From NCBI GenBank assembly GCA_034096865.1, contig JAWQFJ010016986.1, forward strand, positions 1-15,000: DNA of 15,000 nucleotides. The letters run 5' to 3'. Shown here one piece after another: positions 7,905 to 15,000 of this stretch (positions are counted from its first letter, which is position 1; the number at the start of each line of letters is the position of its first letter). The DNA is from Theodoxus fluviatilis. Its lineage: Eukaryota > Mollusca > Gastropoda > Cycloneritida > Neritidae. The notes under the pieces are model-generated. The model saw nothing but the letters and a program-made list of their open reading frames with translations, did no database searches and was not told the origin of the DNA. The position numbers were made by a program, and so were the translations under genes.

Positions 7905-8925
7905 TCATACTCTCGTGGTATATTTGCACTTAACAACATGCAATAGACCTGTTTAGGTAATCGGTTGTCGGGCATTTGAGATATCCTTAGCCAGTACTTT
8001 ATACACTTCGTCATTGCTTGTATGAACAAAGGGTATCTCCCTAATTCACCATAACACTTGTTGTTGGACGATCTCATACCAACGTTTAAAAAACCTTTAA
8101 CAAGCCAAGAGGTGTGCTCTCTCGATAGTTTGTCTTCTGGTTGCGCCCCACAACTCTGCTCCATACAGAAGGGTAGGCAACACCTGGGCGTCAAATAATC
8201 TAAAGAATACGCATGGATTCGTAGTGTGCAGATTCCACATAGTTTTAAAAGATGCACACTCTTTTGTTTTCCTTTTGTCACATGTTTTTCAAGGGCAGCA
8301 GTTATAGACTGTTTGGTGGTGAACGTAAAGCCCAGATATCTATAGTTGTTGACAACTTCCAAAGCTACACCACCAATGGTCCACCTTTCTCCTCTGGCGA
8401 GGAATCCACCCCGCCTAAAAACCATAACCTTGGTCTTGTCTTTGTTCACCTGAAGACCAAGCTCTTGTGAAACGTGGTTCAGGTTGTCTATTTGACATTG
8501 CAATCCCACAGGTGTTATGGACAACAGTACTAAATCATCGGCAAACATGAGTAAAAATATTTCCGGTGTTCCCGGCGTTAACTGTACACCGTGTCTTCCA
8601 TGTTTACGTATAAAATCAGCTACACACGACACGTATAGACAAAAAATTATTGGAGACTCAACTGCCCCCTGCCTCACGCCAACCGGACATTTAAAAGGAT
8701 CTGACAAGGCCCCGTTCCATCGAACACATGCACACACTTCTGAATACACAGCCTTTAGCATCCTCAAAAATTTGGTTGAAATACCCAGCTTCTCAAGTAC
8801 TTGTCACAGGCGAGCTCTGTCTACTGAATCAAAAGCTTTCTGGTAGTCAATAAAAGCAGCATACAGTTTTCCTCGACCCCGGCCGTACACGTGTTTTAAG
8901 GCAATAGAATAGAGTGTAAATAAAT
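7890..8925 (-). pseudogene. Large LINE: reverse transcriptase palm and thumb
   Basis: On the minus strand the segment reads KHVYGRGRGKLYAAFIDYQK (RT motif A), AFDSVDRARL, a stop at 8814-8816 where tryptophan is expected, VLEKLGISTKFLRMLKAVYS, GVRQGAVESPIIFCLYV (motif B), FADDLVLLS (catalytic motif C, 8534-8545), then VNKDKTKVMVFRRGG and YRYLGFTF. The usual GCPLSP after VRQG is GAVESP here. Between about 8222 and 8097 the reading slips and returns: the displaced frame gives FFRLFDAQVLPTLLYGAELW. The enzyme would have made the cDNA by target-primed reverse transcription, but this copy cannot encode it intact. Confidence 0.9.
8922..8925. repeat. Target site duplication, left copy (AAAT)
   Basis: AAAT immediately precedes the left inverted repeat of the MITE and recurs at 9542-9545 directly after the right repeat. 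Keeping a single copy restores the LINE reading frame. Confidence 0.75.
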
Positions 8926-9541
8926 GTGACGAGCCACGACAAAACCAGTGCTAAGTCCATTTTTGGACAAAATGGGGTTTTAATACTTTTGAATTCTGCA
9001 TTCATTTCTGTTTGTTTTGATATAAGAATGAACAATGTGAGTTAATTAGAATAGGAGTTACAGGCATTTCAACTTGGGTACTGAAGCAGCGGTCATTTTG
9101 AAAAAACGGTCTCAGAAGATTTACTCTCTTCAGACATTAAACACCTTAGCAACGGTATTTCAAACTCCGTTTCCAAAAATAGCTTACCTTATTTTTCTTC
9201 GACATCCACAGAGCGGGAACGCCGAGAGAGCGGCCTTTCTAACGGTATATAACATGAAGGGGTTCTGCAAGGGTTTAGGTGTGTTTATTGCGGCTAAAAT
9301 GAGGCAATTAACGCTAATTACAGGGAGCTTTTGAAACAATACATAACACAAAAGTCTTTATTTTACCATCAAAATATAATTCTTCAAAATGTTTCCTTTA
9401 CTGGCATGATAGTTTGAACCATGTAGAATCTATTTTCATCAAAAAGTGAAAATCACCCAGAGTGACCCTCCCTGCCTTTTTTCAGTCGTAGCGCAAAATA
9501 GTGCCGCGCGACTTAGCACTGGTTTTGTCGTGGCTCGTCAC
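8926..9541. mobile_element. 616-bp MITE with perfect 32-bp terminal inverted repeats
   Basis: The left end GTGACGAGCCACGACAAAAC continues to 8957, and the right end (9510-9541) is its exact reverse complement over 32 bases. The interior holds no transposase: the longest frame is 86 codons and matches nothing known to me. The element lies inside the LINE RT gene and is flanked by AAAT on both sides. Non-autonomous DNA transposons of this kind are moved by a transposase encoded elsewhere. A 4-bp duplication that is not TTAA argues against piggyBac and Kolobok; Sola, Academ and Ginger types use duplications of about this length. The superfamily is undetermined. Confidence 0.9.
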
Positions 9542-9545
9542 AAAT
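9542..9545. repeat. Target site duplication, right copy (AAAT)
   Basis: Matches 8922-8925. On the minus strand the junction reads GACC-ATTT before the MITE and ATTT-ATTTACAC after it. Confidence 0.75.
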
Positions 9546-10316
9546 GGTCGGTTGTTGAATGGTCTTCCCGGAAACCCGCTTGTTCAAAAGAGAACTTGTT
9601 TTCCCATTCTGCCCAATTTCGTAAACGATTTGTAAGGATTGACATGAAAAGTTTGCTAATGGTACACAGTAAAGAAATACCTCGGTAGTTTTTCCGCTGA
9701 ACTCTGTCTCCCGTCGGAAAAACTGGGACTATAATTGACTCTCTCTAGGTGCAAGGGAAATATTGTTTGTCATACAGGGTATTAAAAAACAAGATGAGAA
9801 AGGGAGTGATGCTGCCAGCTGCAAGCTTCCACAGATCCCCTGGGATTTCATCTACGCCTGGTGCTCTCTTGGGACGGAGCTTGGCTATAGCAAGACTCAC
9901 CTCCTCTTCTATTGGAGCATCTAGTTCTTCATGATGGATAATACGTTTTTCTGGCTCATGCAGGGTAGGTCTATCTGAACTAAACAAGCACTCAAAATAG
10001 TTTGCCCAGTCCCGTAAATCAATAAGGGGTTGCTCTCTATTTCTACCCGCGGCAAGTCGTACAAGGGACCAAAAGTTGGAGGGTGTATTTATGCGGTTCA
10101 TAAGTTTTGGACAGGAATCTTGATAATGTTTTCTCTTCTTATCACGGATAAGTTGTTTGTAATTTTTTCTGCAATGTATGTAGTTATCTTTACACCAGTT
10201 CTTCGGAACTGACAGAGTGCAATCCAGGTAGTCTGTTTGGCTTCCCGACAGTCTTTGTCAAACCACTTTGGTTGATATCCGTCATTACTATTTCCTAAAC
10301 TTCTCGAACCATGCAC
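9546..10316 (-). pseudogene. Large LINE: linker and reverse transcriptase N-terminal part
   Basis: The minus strand reads DGYQPKWFDKDCREAKQTTW, then after a frameshift near 10100-10190 MNRINTPSNFWSLVRLAAGR, AIAKLRPKRAPGVDEIPGDL, a stop at 9745-9747 (TAG where TGG is expected), IIVPVFPTGDRVQRKNYRGI, SLLCTISKLF and FSFEQAGFREDHSTTDH. The KLRPKRAPGVDEIP, NYRGISLL and EQAGFR blocks are the standard first RT motifs (fingers) of APE-type LINEs. The segment ends exactly at the MITE target site, and the RT frame resumes on its other side. Confidence 0.88.
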
Positions 10317-11340
10317 TCTGCGCTAGCTTTCAAGGTCTGAATGAATAAACTCAGGGCAGATTCAACATTATCATGTATATTTTGCATAGCCACATCAAGA
10401 TCAGCCCTAAACTGGGAAGATAGCATATTCAACCTAACATCTTGAGATTTTCCCCTGTCCCATACAAGTTTTCTAACCGTTTCCCTACGAGGGCAAATGT
10501 TTTTCTTCTTTCTCCCGGTCACTTCGAGGCTAATTTCAAGGGGCAGATGGCTGGAATAAATTGAGTTGCCTTGCCTTACAGCAAAGCCCACATTTGATTT
10601 GGTCGGAGAGAGCAGACAGTAATCTACAACACTGTCCCCGTGTTGTGAGAGGTAGGTCAAACTACCCCTACGGTCGCTTTTAACACTTCCATTAAGAATG
10701 CATATATGTAGAATGTTGCACATGTCAAATAAAATGTATCCAAATTTATTTACGACTGGATCTTGGGAGACACGATCAGTAATTATATCAGAGCACAAGC
10801 AATCATCTATTGATGTCCAGTCCTCCTCTTCCTCACTATTTTTATGTACATTCCAATTTCCGGTTCTTGCGTTAAAATCTCCACAGATCAAACTAGTAGC
10901 ATTAGGATACATTTCCTGCACACGTAAAAGTTCCTCCTCCAGAGGTATAATGTTGCATTTTATCTCCCTGCTAGCATAATAAGGGGAATCTACTGGAGGA
11001 ATATAAATACATACAAGTATCAGATCATTTCCATAAAAATTAAAAAATCTTAAAATTAGCATATTGTCTTGAGTGCACTTTATCTCACTCATTTGACGAT
11101 TTCACACTTATCTTTACTAACACGCAATTGCCTCCTGATCGGCGGCCATAGTAAGACAATTTGATGGCTGGGGAATTGAAAACAAAATAATGCTCAAAAT
11201 GGGTGTTAAAGTCTTTTGACAAGAAAGTTTCCACAAAACAACATACATCAAAGGACGCGACATAATTCCGGAACCCTGGCTCAATCAGACGGATTAACAA
11301 CCCTTCAATATTCCAGCAAACAAATGTTCAGCGAGGGTTT
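10317..11340 (-). pseudogene. Large LINE: APE-type endonuclease domain
   Basis: The minus strand begins FVCWNIEGLLIRLIEPGFRN in one frame, shifts to SFDVCCFVETFLSKDFNTHF, and shifts again near 11090 to MLILRFFNFYGNDLILVCIY, LICGDFNARTGNW, GDSVVDYCLLSPTKSN and SIYSSHLPLEISLE. WNIEG, VET, GDFN, VDY and the terminal SxH are the landmarks of apurinic-endonuclease-like domains that nick the target DNA. The usual SDH box reads SSH, with Ser encoded at 10550-10552 in place of the conserved Asp. That loss, with the frameshifts, makes the domain inactive. A further shift near 10300 leads into the linker. Confidence 0.88.
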
Positions 11341-12967
11341 AGGGCGACAGTCTGCAGAGGCGGATCGTCGGCTTTCTTGTCAGGTCGTGTGTCTGGCGCA
11401 TCCGAAGTTTGTCTCAGTCTCCCTTGCCATACTCCGGTCGGTCGGTGCAAGGCATCAGTGTCAGCCAGCACGTCACCACTGCGTGCCGTACTTTCACTGC
11501 TGTCCGTCCATCCCAGAATGCGATTTGTCCGATTCCTCGTCGTTCTTATTCGATCTTCGCAGGAGCTGGCTCATGCCGGACTTCTTTTTTCAGACGTCGG
11601 TTTCGAGGCTCTTTCGTCGATTTTACCCCACGATAGCATGGTGGTCTGCTATTTTCTTGTTGGCACATTTCTATCATCAGGGCACGGTGGGTTTGGTACG
11701 GCATTCTGGTTGATCTGGGAAGTGGCAGTACCTTCTTCTATGTCTGCGCTTGGATCTTGCGCAGCGGGTGGTGGCGATGGCAGTGAGAGAGCTCGCACGA
11801 CGTGGCCCCCTTCGTGCGTGGTCACCATCGCAGAGCTCGTGGCAGGCCAGGACTTTGGTGGTTCCAACTGCGGTTCCGCACTTGTCCCGGATGGCTGCAA
11901 CGTGGGCAGGTGTTCTGCGTCATCGATTATGTTGTAGTCTTTGTCGTGGCGTTCCCCATGCGATGCTAGATTCGTCTTCCGGCTGAGACTGTGTCCAGCA
12001 TTATCAGCGTCTCGATCATACGGAGACGGAGCTCTTTCTATGGGGACTGTGGTGAGATTGCGACTGTCTCTCGTAGGCCTACGCGCCCTCCGAGAGCGCC
12101 GCTGGGGTCGTTGCCAGGAAATCCGAACTCCAGGCTCTGCCTCATTGATAGGTGTTCCATAGCAGTTGCCAGTATCACCTTGCCACCCGTCTCTTTCGGT
12201 GCGTGCTTGGATAGGTTCCGAGTAAGTTGCTGCAGTACCTCTGGTAGCTTTCCTGTACTGCGCAAAGAATAGTTCATGCAGTCCACCCAATAGACTTCTG
12301 AAGCGGTCATTCGTTTTCGCCTGTTCCTTCTGCGTTCTTAATTTCTGGCACTCATATAAGCATAGTAGGCTCGCCAGTGTCTCTCCATCTCTTGAATGGT
12401 GTACCACATCTGGTCTTGCTGGCTCCTCATCCAACTGACAAAAGTGCTCATGCTTAGCATGTCTTCATGAAGACTATTCAACCTCTTATGGATGGTATCC
12501 TCCATGTTCTCCACTCTGTTGAAAAGATTGGAGTTCAGGAGGGAGTTTTCACTTCTTAGCCAGTCCAGATTTTCCACAAACGTTGCTTGTTGTATCATGT
12601 CGGGGGCCATACGTGGTGATTCTGCCGAAGTTGTGCTTCCAAATGTAGGCCCAGGGTTGGCGGTTACGTCGCCTGCGACCAGTATTCTGTCTGAAGTATC
12701 ATGTAGATTGCTAGCAGACGGACGAGGTTTCGTAACGCACAGCAGGAGGAGTGATGCATACAAAACCACTGCTAGGGTGATCGCCTTTGATTTGCTTAGC
12801 GTCAAAAACACACATTTTCGCTGTTTGCACGAGTCCGGCGTTAGCATGGCGCACGCGCCGACCCATCCTTCGCCGCCGTCCGCATGCTTTGCTCTTTTCA
12901 CCCTTGCACGCACGTGGGCGTAGTGCACGCCTATTCTTTGTCTGTACATGTCTATTTCATTTCCCAT
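11341..12967 (-). pseudogene. Large LINE: N-terminal (ORF1-like) region
   Basis: The start is taken at ATG 12965-12967. The first frame gives 209 residues: a basic N-terminus, a hydrophobic stretch (about residues 62-78, ITLAVVLYASLLLLCV), the 2A-like GDVTANPGP (99-107), then a probable coiled coil (about 130-200; NLDWLRSENSLLNSNLFNRV). Near 12350 the reading shifts to a frame continuing KLRTQKEQAKTNDRFRSLLG and then a long Arg/Ser/Pro-rich, probably disordered linker to about 11650. Further shifted pieces, including TDSSESTARSGDVLADTDAL, lead into the endonuclease. ORF1-like coiled coils in LINEs usually serve oligomerisation and RNA binding. No zinc knuckle or RRM was seen. The assignment rests partly on position and is less certain than for the endonuclease and RT. 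Confidence 0.6.
12647..12673 (-). other. 2A-like motif GDVTANPGP
   Basis: The encoded GDVTANPGP keeps the Asp-Val and the terminal Asn-Pro-Gly-Pro of 2A-type ribosome-skipping peptides (consensus D-V/I-E-x-N-P-G-P), but has Thr where Glu is usual. 2A-like peptides near the N-terminus are known in several APE-type LINEs. A hydrophobic stretch lies about 20 residues upstream. Whether this version skips is unknown, because the Glu change may reduce activity. Confidence 0.5.
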
Positions 12968-13089
12968 CTTGCTGAGCAGAACAATTATCAGTAGAAAGTG
13001 TCGACGAAATAAATCTCATCAGCCCCAAGGTTTAACGCTAGCACACTTATTACAAGTATGTCATCAATTAACCCAAAGGCTCATAGGAG
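12968..13089 (-). other. Probable 5' UTR of the large LINE
   Basis: This segment lies upstream of the LINE start codon on the minus strand and has no coding signal. It ends at the (TG)n run. A CTGATGAG box occurs at about 13014-13021 (minus strand), but the other hammerhead core elements are missing. Confidence 0.35.
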
Positions 13090-13114
13090 TTGTGTGTGTG
13101 TGTGTGTGTGTGTG
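13090..13114. repeat. (TG)n microsatellite
   Basis: About twelve TG units, followed by TTTTTGTTTTGTTTTTTT. It may mark the 5' limit of the LINE or belong to its 5' UTR. Confidence 0.9.
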
Positions 13115-13136
13115 TTTTTGTTTTGTTTTTTTAATT

Positions 13137-13255
<119 letters not shown>

Positions 13256-13474
13256 TTACAGGCAGACAGAGACATGCTCAGACCCATAGATTGCAGGTCA
13301 AACGCTTCGACAGAGCCACAATTTGCCAGCAGCCAACTTTGACCTCCATTTTGACTCCCTCTTCGAAATCTGAGCTGTCTCAAAATCATCAAGTGCCGTA
13401 CAACAATCTTTCCGTTCTAGAGGGTCACATACAACCAACAAAGCACACAACGAGACTGTTCTCTCTCTTCACAG

Positions 13475-13633
13475 AAGTGGAAGTACACGAAGAAATGGAC
13501 AGCTCGATTCCTTCGCAGTCTGAGGAGGAGGCAATAAGGAACCGAAAGCGCTTCTTCAACAGAGTCTGGAAGATGCTGACCACTCGCTTACGCAACGAGC
13601 ATGACGTGGCATCAGTCTTGAACGAATACTCAA
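13475..13633 (+). CDS. Exon B of an unidentified host gene (partial)
   Basis: The family is not recognised. The acceptor is TTCTCTCTCTTCACAG, pyrimidine-rich and strong, and the donor is TACTCAA/GTAAGTG, close to consensus. The exon is 159 bp: two bases completing a codon, 52 codons, one base, so phase 1 at both ends, matching exon A. The peptide runs VEVHEEMDSSIPSQSEEEAI, RNRKRFFNRVWKMLTTRLRN, then EHDVASVLNEYSS: an acidic serine-rich half followed by a basic, probably helical half with aromatic residues. No membrane span is visible. Joined to exon A it gives about 86 codons with Glu at the junction. A TGA lies six bases inside the following intron, at 13639-13641. Intervening exons between A and B cannot be excluded. 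Confidence 0.7.
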
Positions 13634-13670
13634 GTAAGTGATCAGTCTTGAACGAATACTCAAGTAAGTG
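13611..13670 (+). repeat. 30-bp tandem duplication spanning the exon B donor
   Basis: The 30-mer beginning ATCAGTCTTGAACGAATACT and ending CAAGTAAGTG occurs at 13611-13640 and again at 13641-13670. A third degenerate start, ATCAGTCTTTGAATTCAAG, follows at 13671. Each copy has an identical CAA/GTAAGTG donor, at 13633/13634 and 13663/13664. Use of the second donor would keep the in-frame TGA at 13639-13641. Confidence 0.9.
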
Positions 13671-13682
13671 ATCAGTCTTTGA

Positions 13683-14004
13683 ATTCAAGTGCTCGAATGA
13701 GCTTCTTTTCCGCATGCAACTTCGTCTTAAATTCAAGTACAAGCACGAACCTTCTGTCACCTGCAACTTTCATATTGAAAGTCTAGTGCAAGAATCATCC
13801 TTTTTTCATACAGAACTGTCATCTTCAATTAAATTGCAGGATAAGGCCCCCCACCCCCACCCGCACCCGCACCCCCCACCCGCACCCGCACCCCCCACCC
13901 CCCACATCCCACCCGCACCCCCTGCACCCCCACCACCACCTTTTTTTCCAACACGCAACTGTAATCTTAAGTTCAAGTGCAAGGATGAGCTTTTTGTCAA
14001 ATAC
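13683..14004. repeat. Degenerate 47-48 bp repeats related to the 37-bp array
   Basis: Blocks of the type ATTCAAGTGC...GAGCTTCTTTTC...GCAACT..CGTCTTAA recur with spacing 47-48: ATTCAAG at 13683 and 13731; GCAAC at 13716 and 13763; GCAACTG at 13955 followed by ACAACTG at 14003. They look like the ancestral longer form of the following 37-bp unit, and the C-rich block interrupts them. Confidence 0.6.
13846..13940. repeat. C-rich low-complexity block
   Basis: CACCCCC and CACCCG units repeat with no fixed period. The minus strand is a series of GGGTGCGGG runs with several G triplets at short spacing, which fits quadruplex formation. The His/Pro-rich open frame across it is not evidence of coding. 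Confidence 0.85.
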
Positions 14005-14448
14005 AACTGTCGTCTCAAGCACAAGCCTGTCTTTCACGTGCAACTGTCGTCTCAAGCACAAGCCTGTCTTTCACGTGCAACTGTCGTCTCAAGCACAAGC
14101 CTGTCTTTCACGTGCAACTGTCGTCTCAAGCACAAGCCTGTCTTTCACGTGCCACTGTCGTCTCAAGCACAAGCCTGTCTTTCACGTGCCACTGTCGTCT
14201 CAAGCACAAGCCTGTCTTTCACGTGCAACTGTCGTCTCAAGCATAAGCCTGTCTTTCACGTGCAACTGTCGTCTCAAGCACAAGCCTGTCTTTCACGTGC
14301 CACTGTCGTCTCAAGCATAAGCCTGTCTTTCACGTGCCACTGTCGTCTCAAGCACAAGCCTGTCTTTCACGTGCCACTGTCGTCTCAAGCACAAGCCTGT
14401 CTTTCACGTGCCACTGTCGTCTCAAGCATAAGCCTGTCTTTCACATGC
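14005..14448. repeat. 37-bp minisatellite, 12 full units
   Basis: The unit begins AACTGTCGTCTCAAGCACAA and ends GTCTTTCACGTGC. Starts fall every 37 bases from 14005, giving twelve full units without indels and a partial thirteenth (14449 to about 14461). Variation is limited to AAC or CAC at the start, CACAAG or CATAAG inside, and one ACATGC. Because 37 is not divisible by 3, the plus-strand frames encode rotations of one 37-residue repeat. I regard these as non-coding. Confidence 0.95.
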
Positions 14449-14461
14449 AACTGTCGTCTTG

Positions 14462-14720
14462 GATTCAAATGCGTGTTTATGTCTTGTTTCCCTACGTTAG
14501 TGTTATCTTAAATAAAGTGCGATAATCGTATAGATTTCTTTTTTAAATTTGAGTGAAGAATGTCGTTTTGTTGCACGTTACTATCGTCTTTGGGGTGAAA
14601 AATGACCCATTGCGTGTCCCGACGCAATTCCTAAAATGCGAACAACTTTGGAAATCTACTTGCTCTATCTCAAACCTGTTCTAGTGATTTATATTGTCAT
14701 TGGCCTTAAGTTGCCTACAA
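14462..14720. other. Non-coding stretch after the 37-bp array
   Basis: Mostly AT-rich unique sequence with no recognised gene. TTAAATAAAGTG near 14510 contains AATAAA on the plus strand, but no coding end precedes it. Confidence 0.45.
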
Positions 14721-15000
14721 ATTGTACAATGGCTCTGAGGCCGAAAACACCATCCATCCATCCATCTGTCCATGCATCCATCATTCCCTCTCTATCTCTC
14801 TCCATTTATCCATTCGTCCATCCATTCATTTATTCATCCATCCATCAATCCACCCATTCATCCATCCACCTATCCTTCCATAAAATCATCCGTCATTTAT
14901 TCATCCAACCATTCATTCATCCATCATTATCCATCCATCATTATCCATCCATCCATCCATCCGTTCATCATCCAACCATATATCCATCCATCCATCCTCC
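14721..15000 (+). repeat. Probable retroelement 3' end with (ATCC)n tail
   Basis: ATTGTACAATGGCTCTGAGG and CCGAAAACACC precede a long imperfect run of ATCC, ATTC and related tetranucleotides that continues to the window end. A conserved-looking end followed by a tetranucleotide tail is typical of LINE and SINE 3' termini. The TTGTACAAT...CCGAAAA pair also occurs at the 3' end of the large LINE (minus strand, 6911-6939). The element body upstream is not identified. Confidence 0.5.

Larger units (their letters stand above)
6879..13089 (-). mobile_element. Nearly complete, degenerate APE-type LINE, minus strand
   Basis: Read on the minus strand, this is one non-LTR retrotransposon: a 5' region (13089-12968), an N-terminal segment with a 2A-like motif and probable coiled coil, a low-complexity linker, endonuclease, reverse transcriptase, C-terminal Cys/His domain, a 3' UTR, and an (AATC)n tail at 6879-6902. 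Ignoring the 616-bp MITE, the coding part spans about 5.0 kb. The parts follow one another without an obvious spacer, suggesting a single long ORF, though frameshifts prevent proof. At least three in-frame stops and several frameshifts make it inactive. No RNase H domain was seen. The clade is undecided; Ingi/Vingi-like, Nimb-like and Tx1-like groups should be tested. Its 5' limit is not certain. Confidence 0.85.

Noticed and set aside
9074..9334. 86-codon frame inside the MITE
   Set aside because: It is too short for a transposase, with no DDE-type or zinc-finger motif. The element looks non-autonomous.
11216..12923. Plus-strand open frames of 70-190 codons opposite the LINE
   Set aside because: They are antisense shadows of the GC-rich LINE N-terminal region and show no domain of their own.
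13005..13030. Possible hammerhead ribozyme at the LINE 5' side (CTGATGAG box on the minus strand)
   Set aside because: No GAAAC box or properly placed stems were found, only one core element.
13725..14511. 265-codon plus-strand frame across the C-rich block and 37-bp array
   Set aside because: The 37-bp repeats lack stops in this phase. The frame has no domain and follows a clear splice donor.

Overview
The window reads as nuclear DNA from a marine invertebrate, most likely a mollusc or another lophotrochozoan; this is inferred from overall character, not from a diagnostic gene. Supporting signs are a long intron with consensus GT-AG borders, several APE-type LINE retrotransposons with tetranucleotide 3' tails, SINE and MITE debris, (GA)n, (TG)n and (ATCC)n microsatellites, and three long minisatellites. 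Nothing looks prokaryotic: there are no operons, rRNA or tRNA genes, and no CRISPR array.

Host gene: two short plus-strand exons are supported, at 5146-5247 and 13475-13633. Each has acceptor and donor consensus, each opens with two bases that complete a codon and closes with one base, and their phases fit each other. They would join across an 8.2 kb intron to give about 86 codons of one protein. I do not recognise the family. The second exon ends in a 30-bp tandem duplication that copies its splice donor.

Repeats, left to right: a GC-rich structured repeat with a 37-base C run (about 720-1131); a frameshifted LINE RT C-terminal fragment, plus strand (1181-1885); an unclassified stretch with a TATA box, a perfect histone-type 3' stem-loop and a poly(A) signal (1886-2345); a SINE remnant (about 2537-2745) meeting the 3' end of a minus-strand LINE fragment (2745-2975); a 17-bp minisatellite of 96 units (3234-4875); a 49-bp minisatellite of exactly 18 units (5477-6358); a minus-strand LINE 3' fragment (6472-6831); and a nearly complete but broken minus-strand LINE (6879 to about 13089). 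Downstream of exon B lie degenerate 47-48 bp repeats, a C-rich block, a 37-bp minisatellite (14005-14448) and an (ATCC)n-rich tail running to the window end.

The large LINE reads, in its own direction, as an N-terminal segment with a 2A-like motif and a probable coiled coil, a low-complexity linker, an APE endonuclease, a reverse transcriptase, and a C-terminal cysteine/histidine domain. It carries at least three in-frame stops and several frameshifts, and is split by a 616-bp MITE with perfect 32-bp terminal inverted repeats and a 4-bp target duplication. The large LINE and the smaller LINE beside it are homologous at the C-terminus, lie in the same orientation, and are bordered by (GA)n/(TC)n tracts, which suggests microsatellite-targeted insertion.
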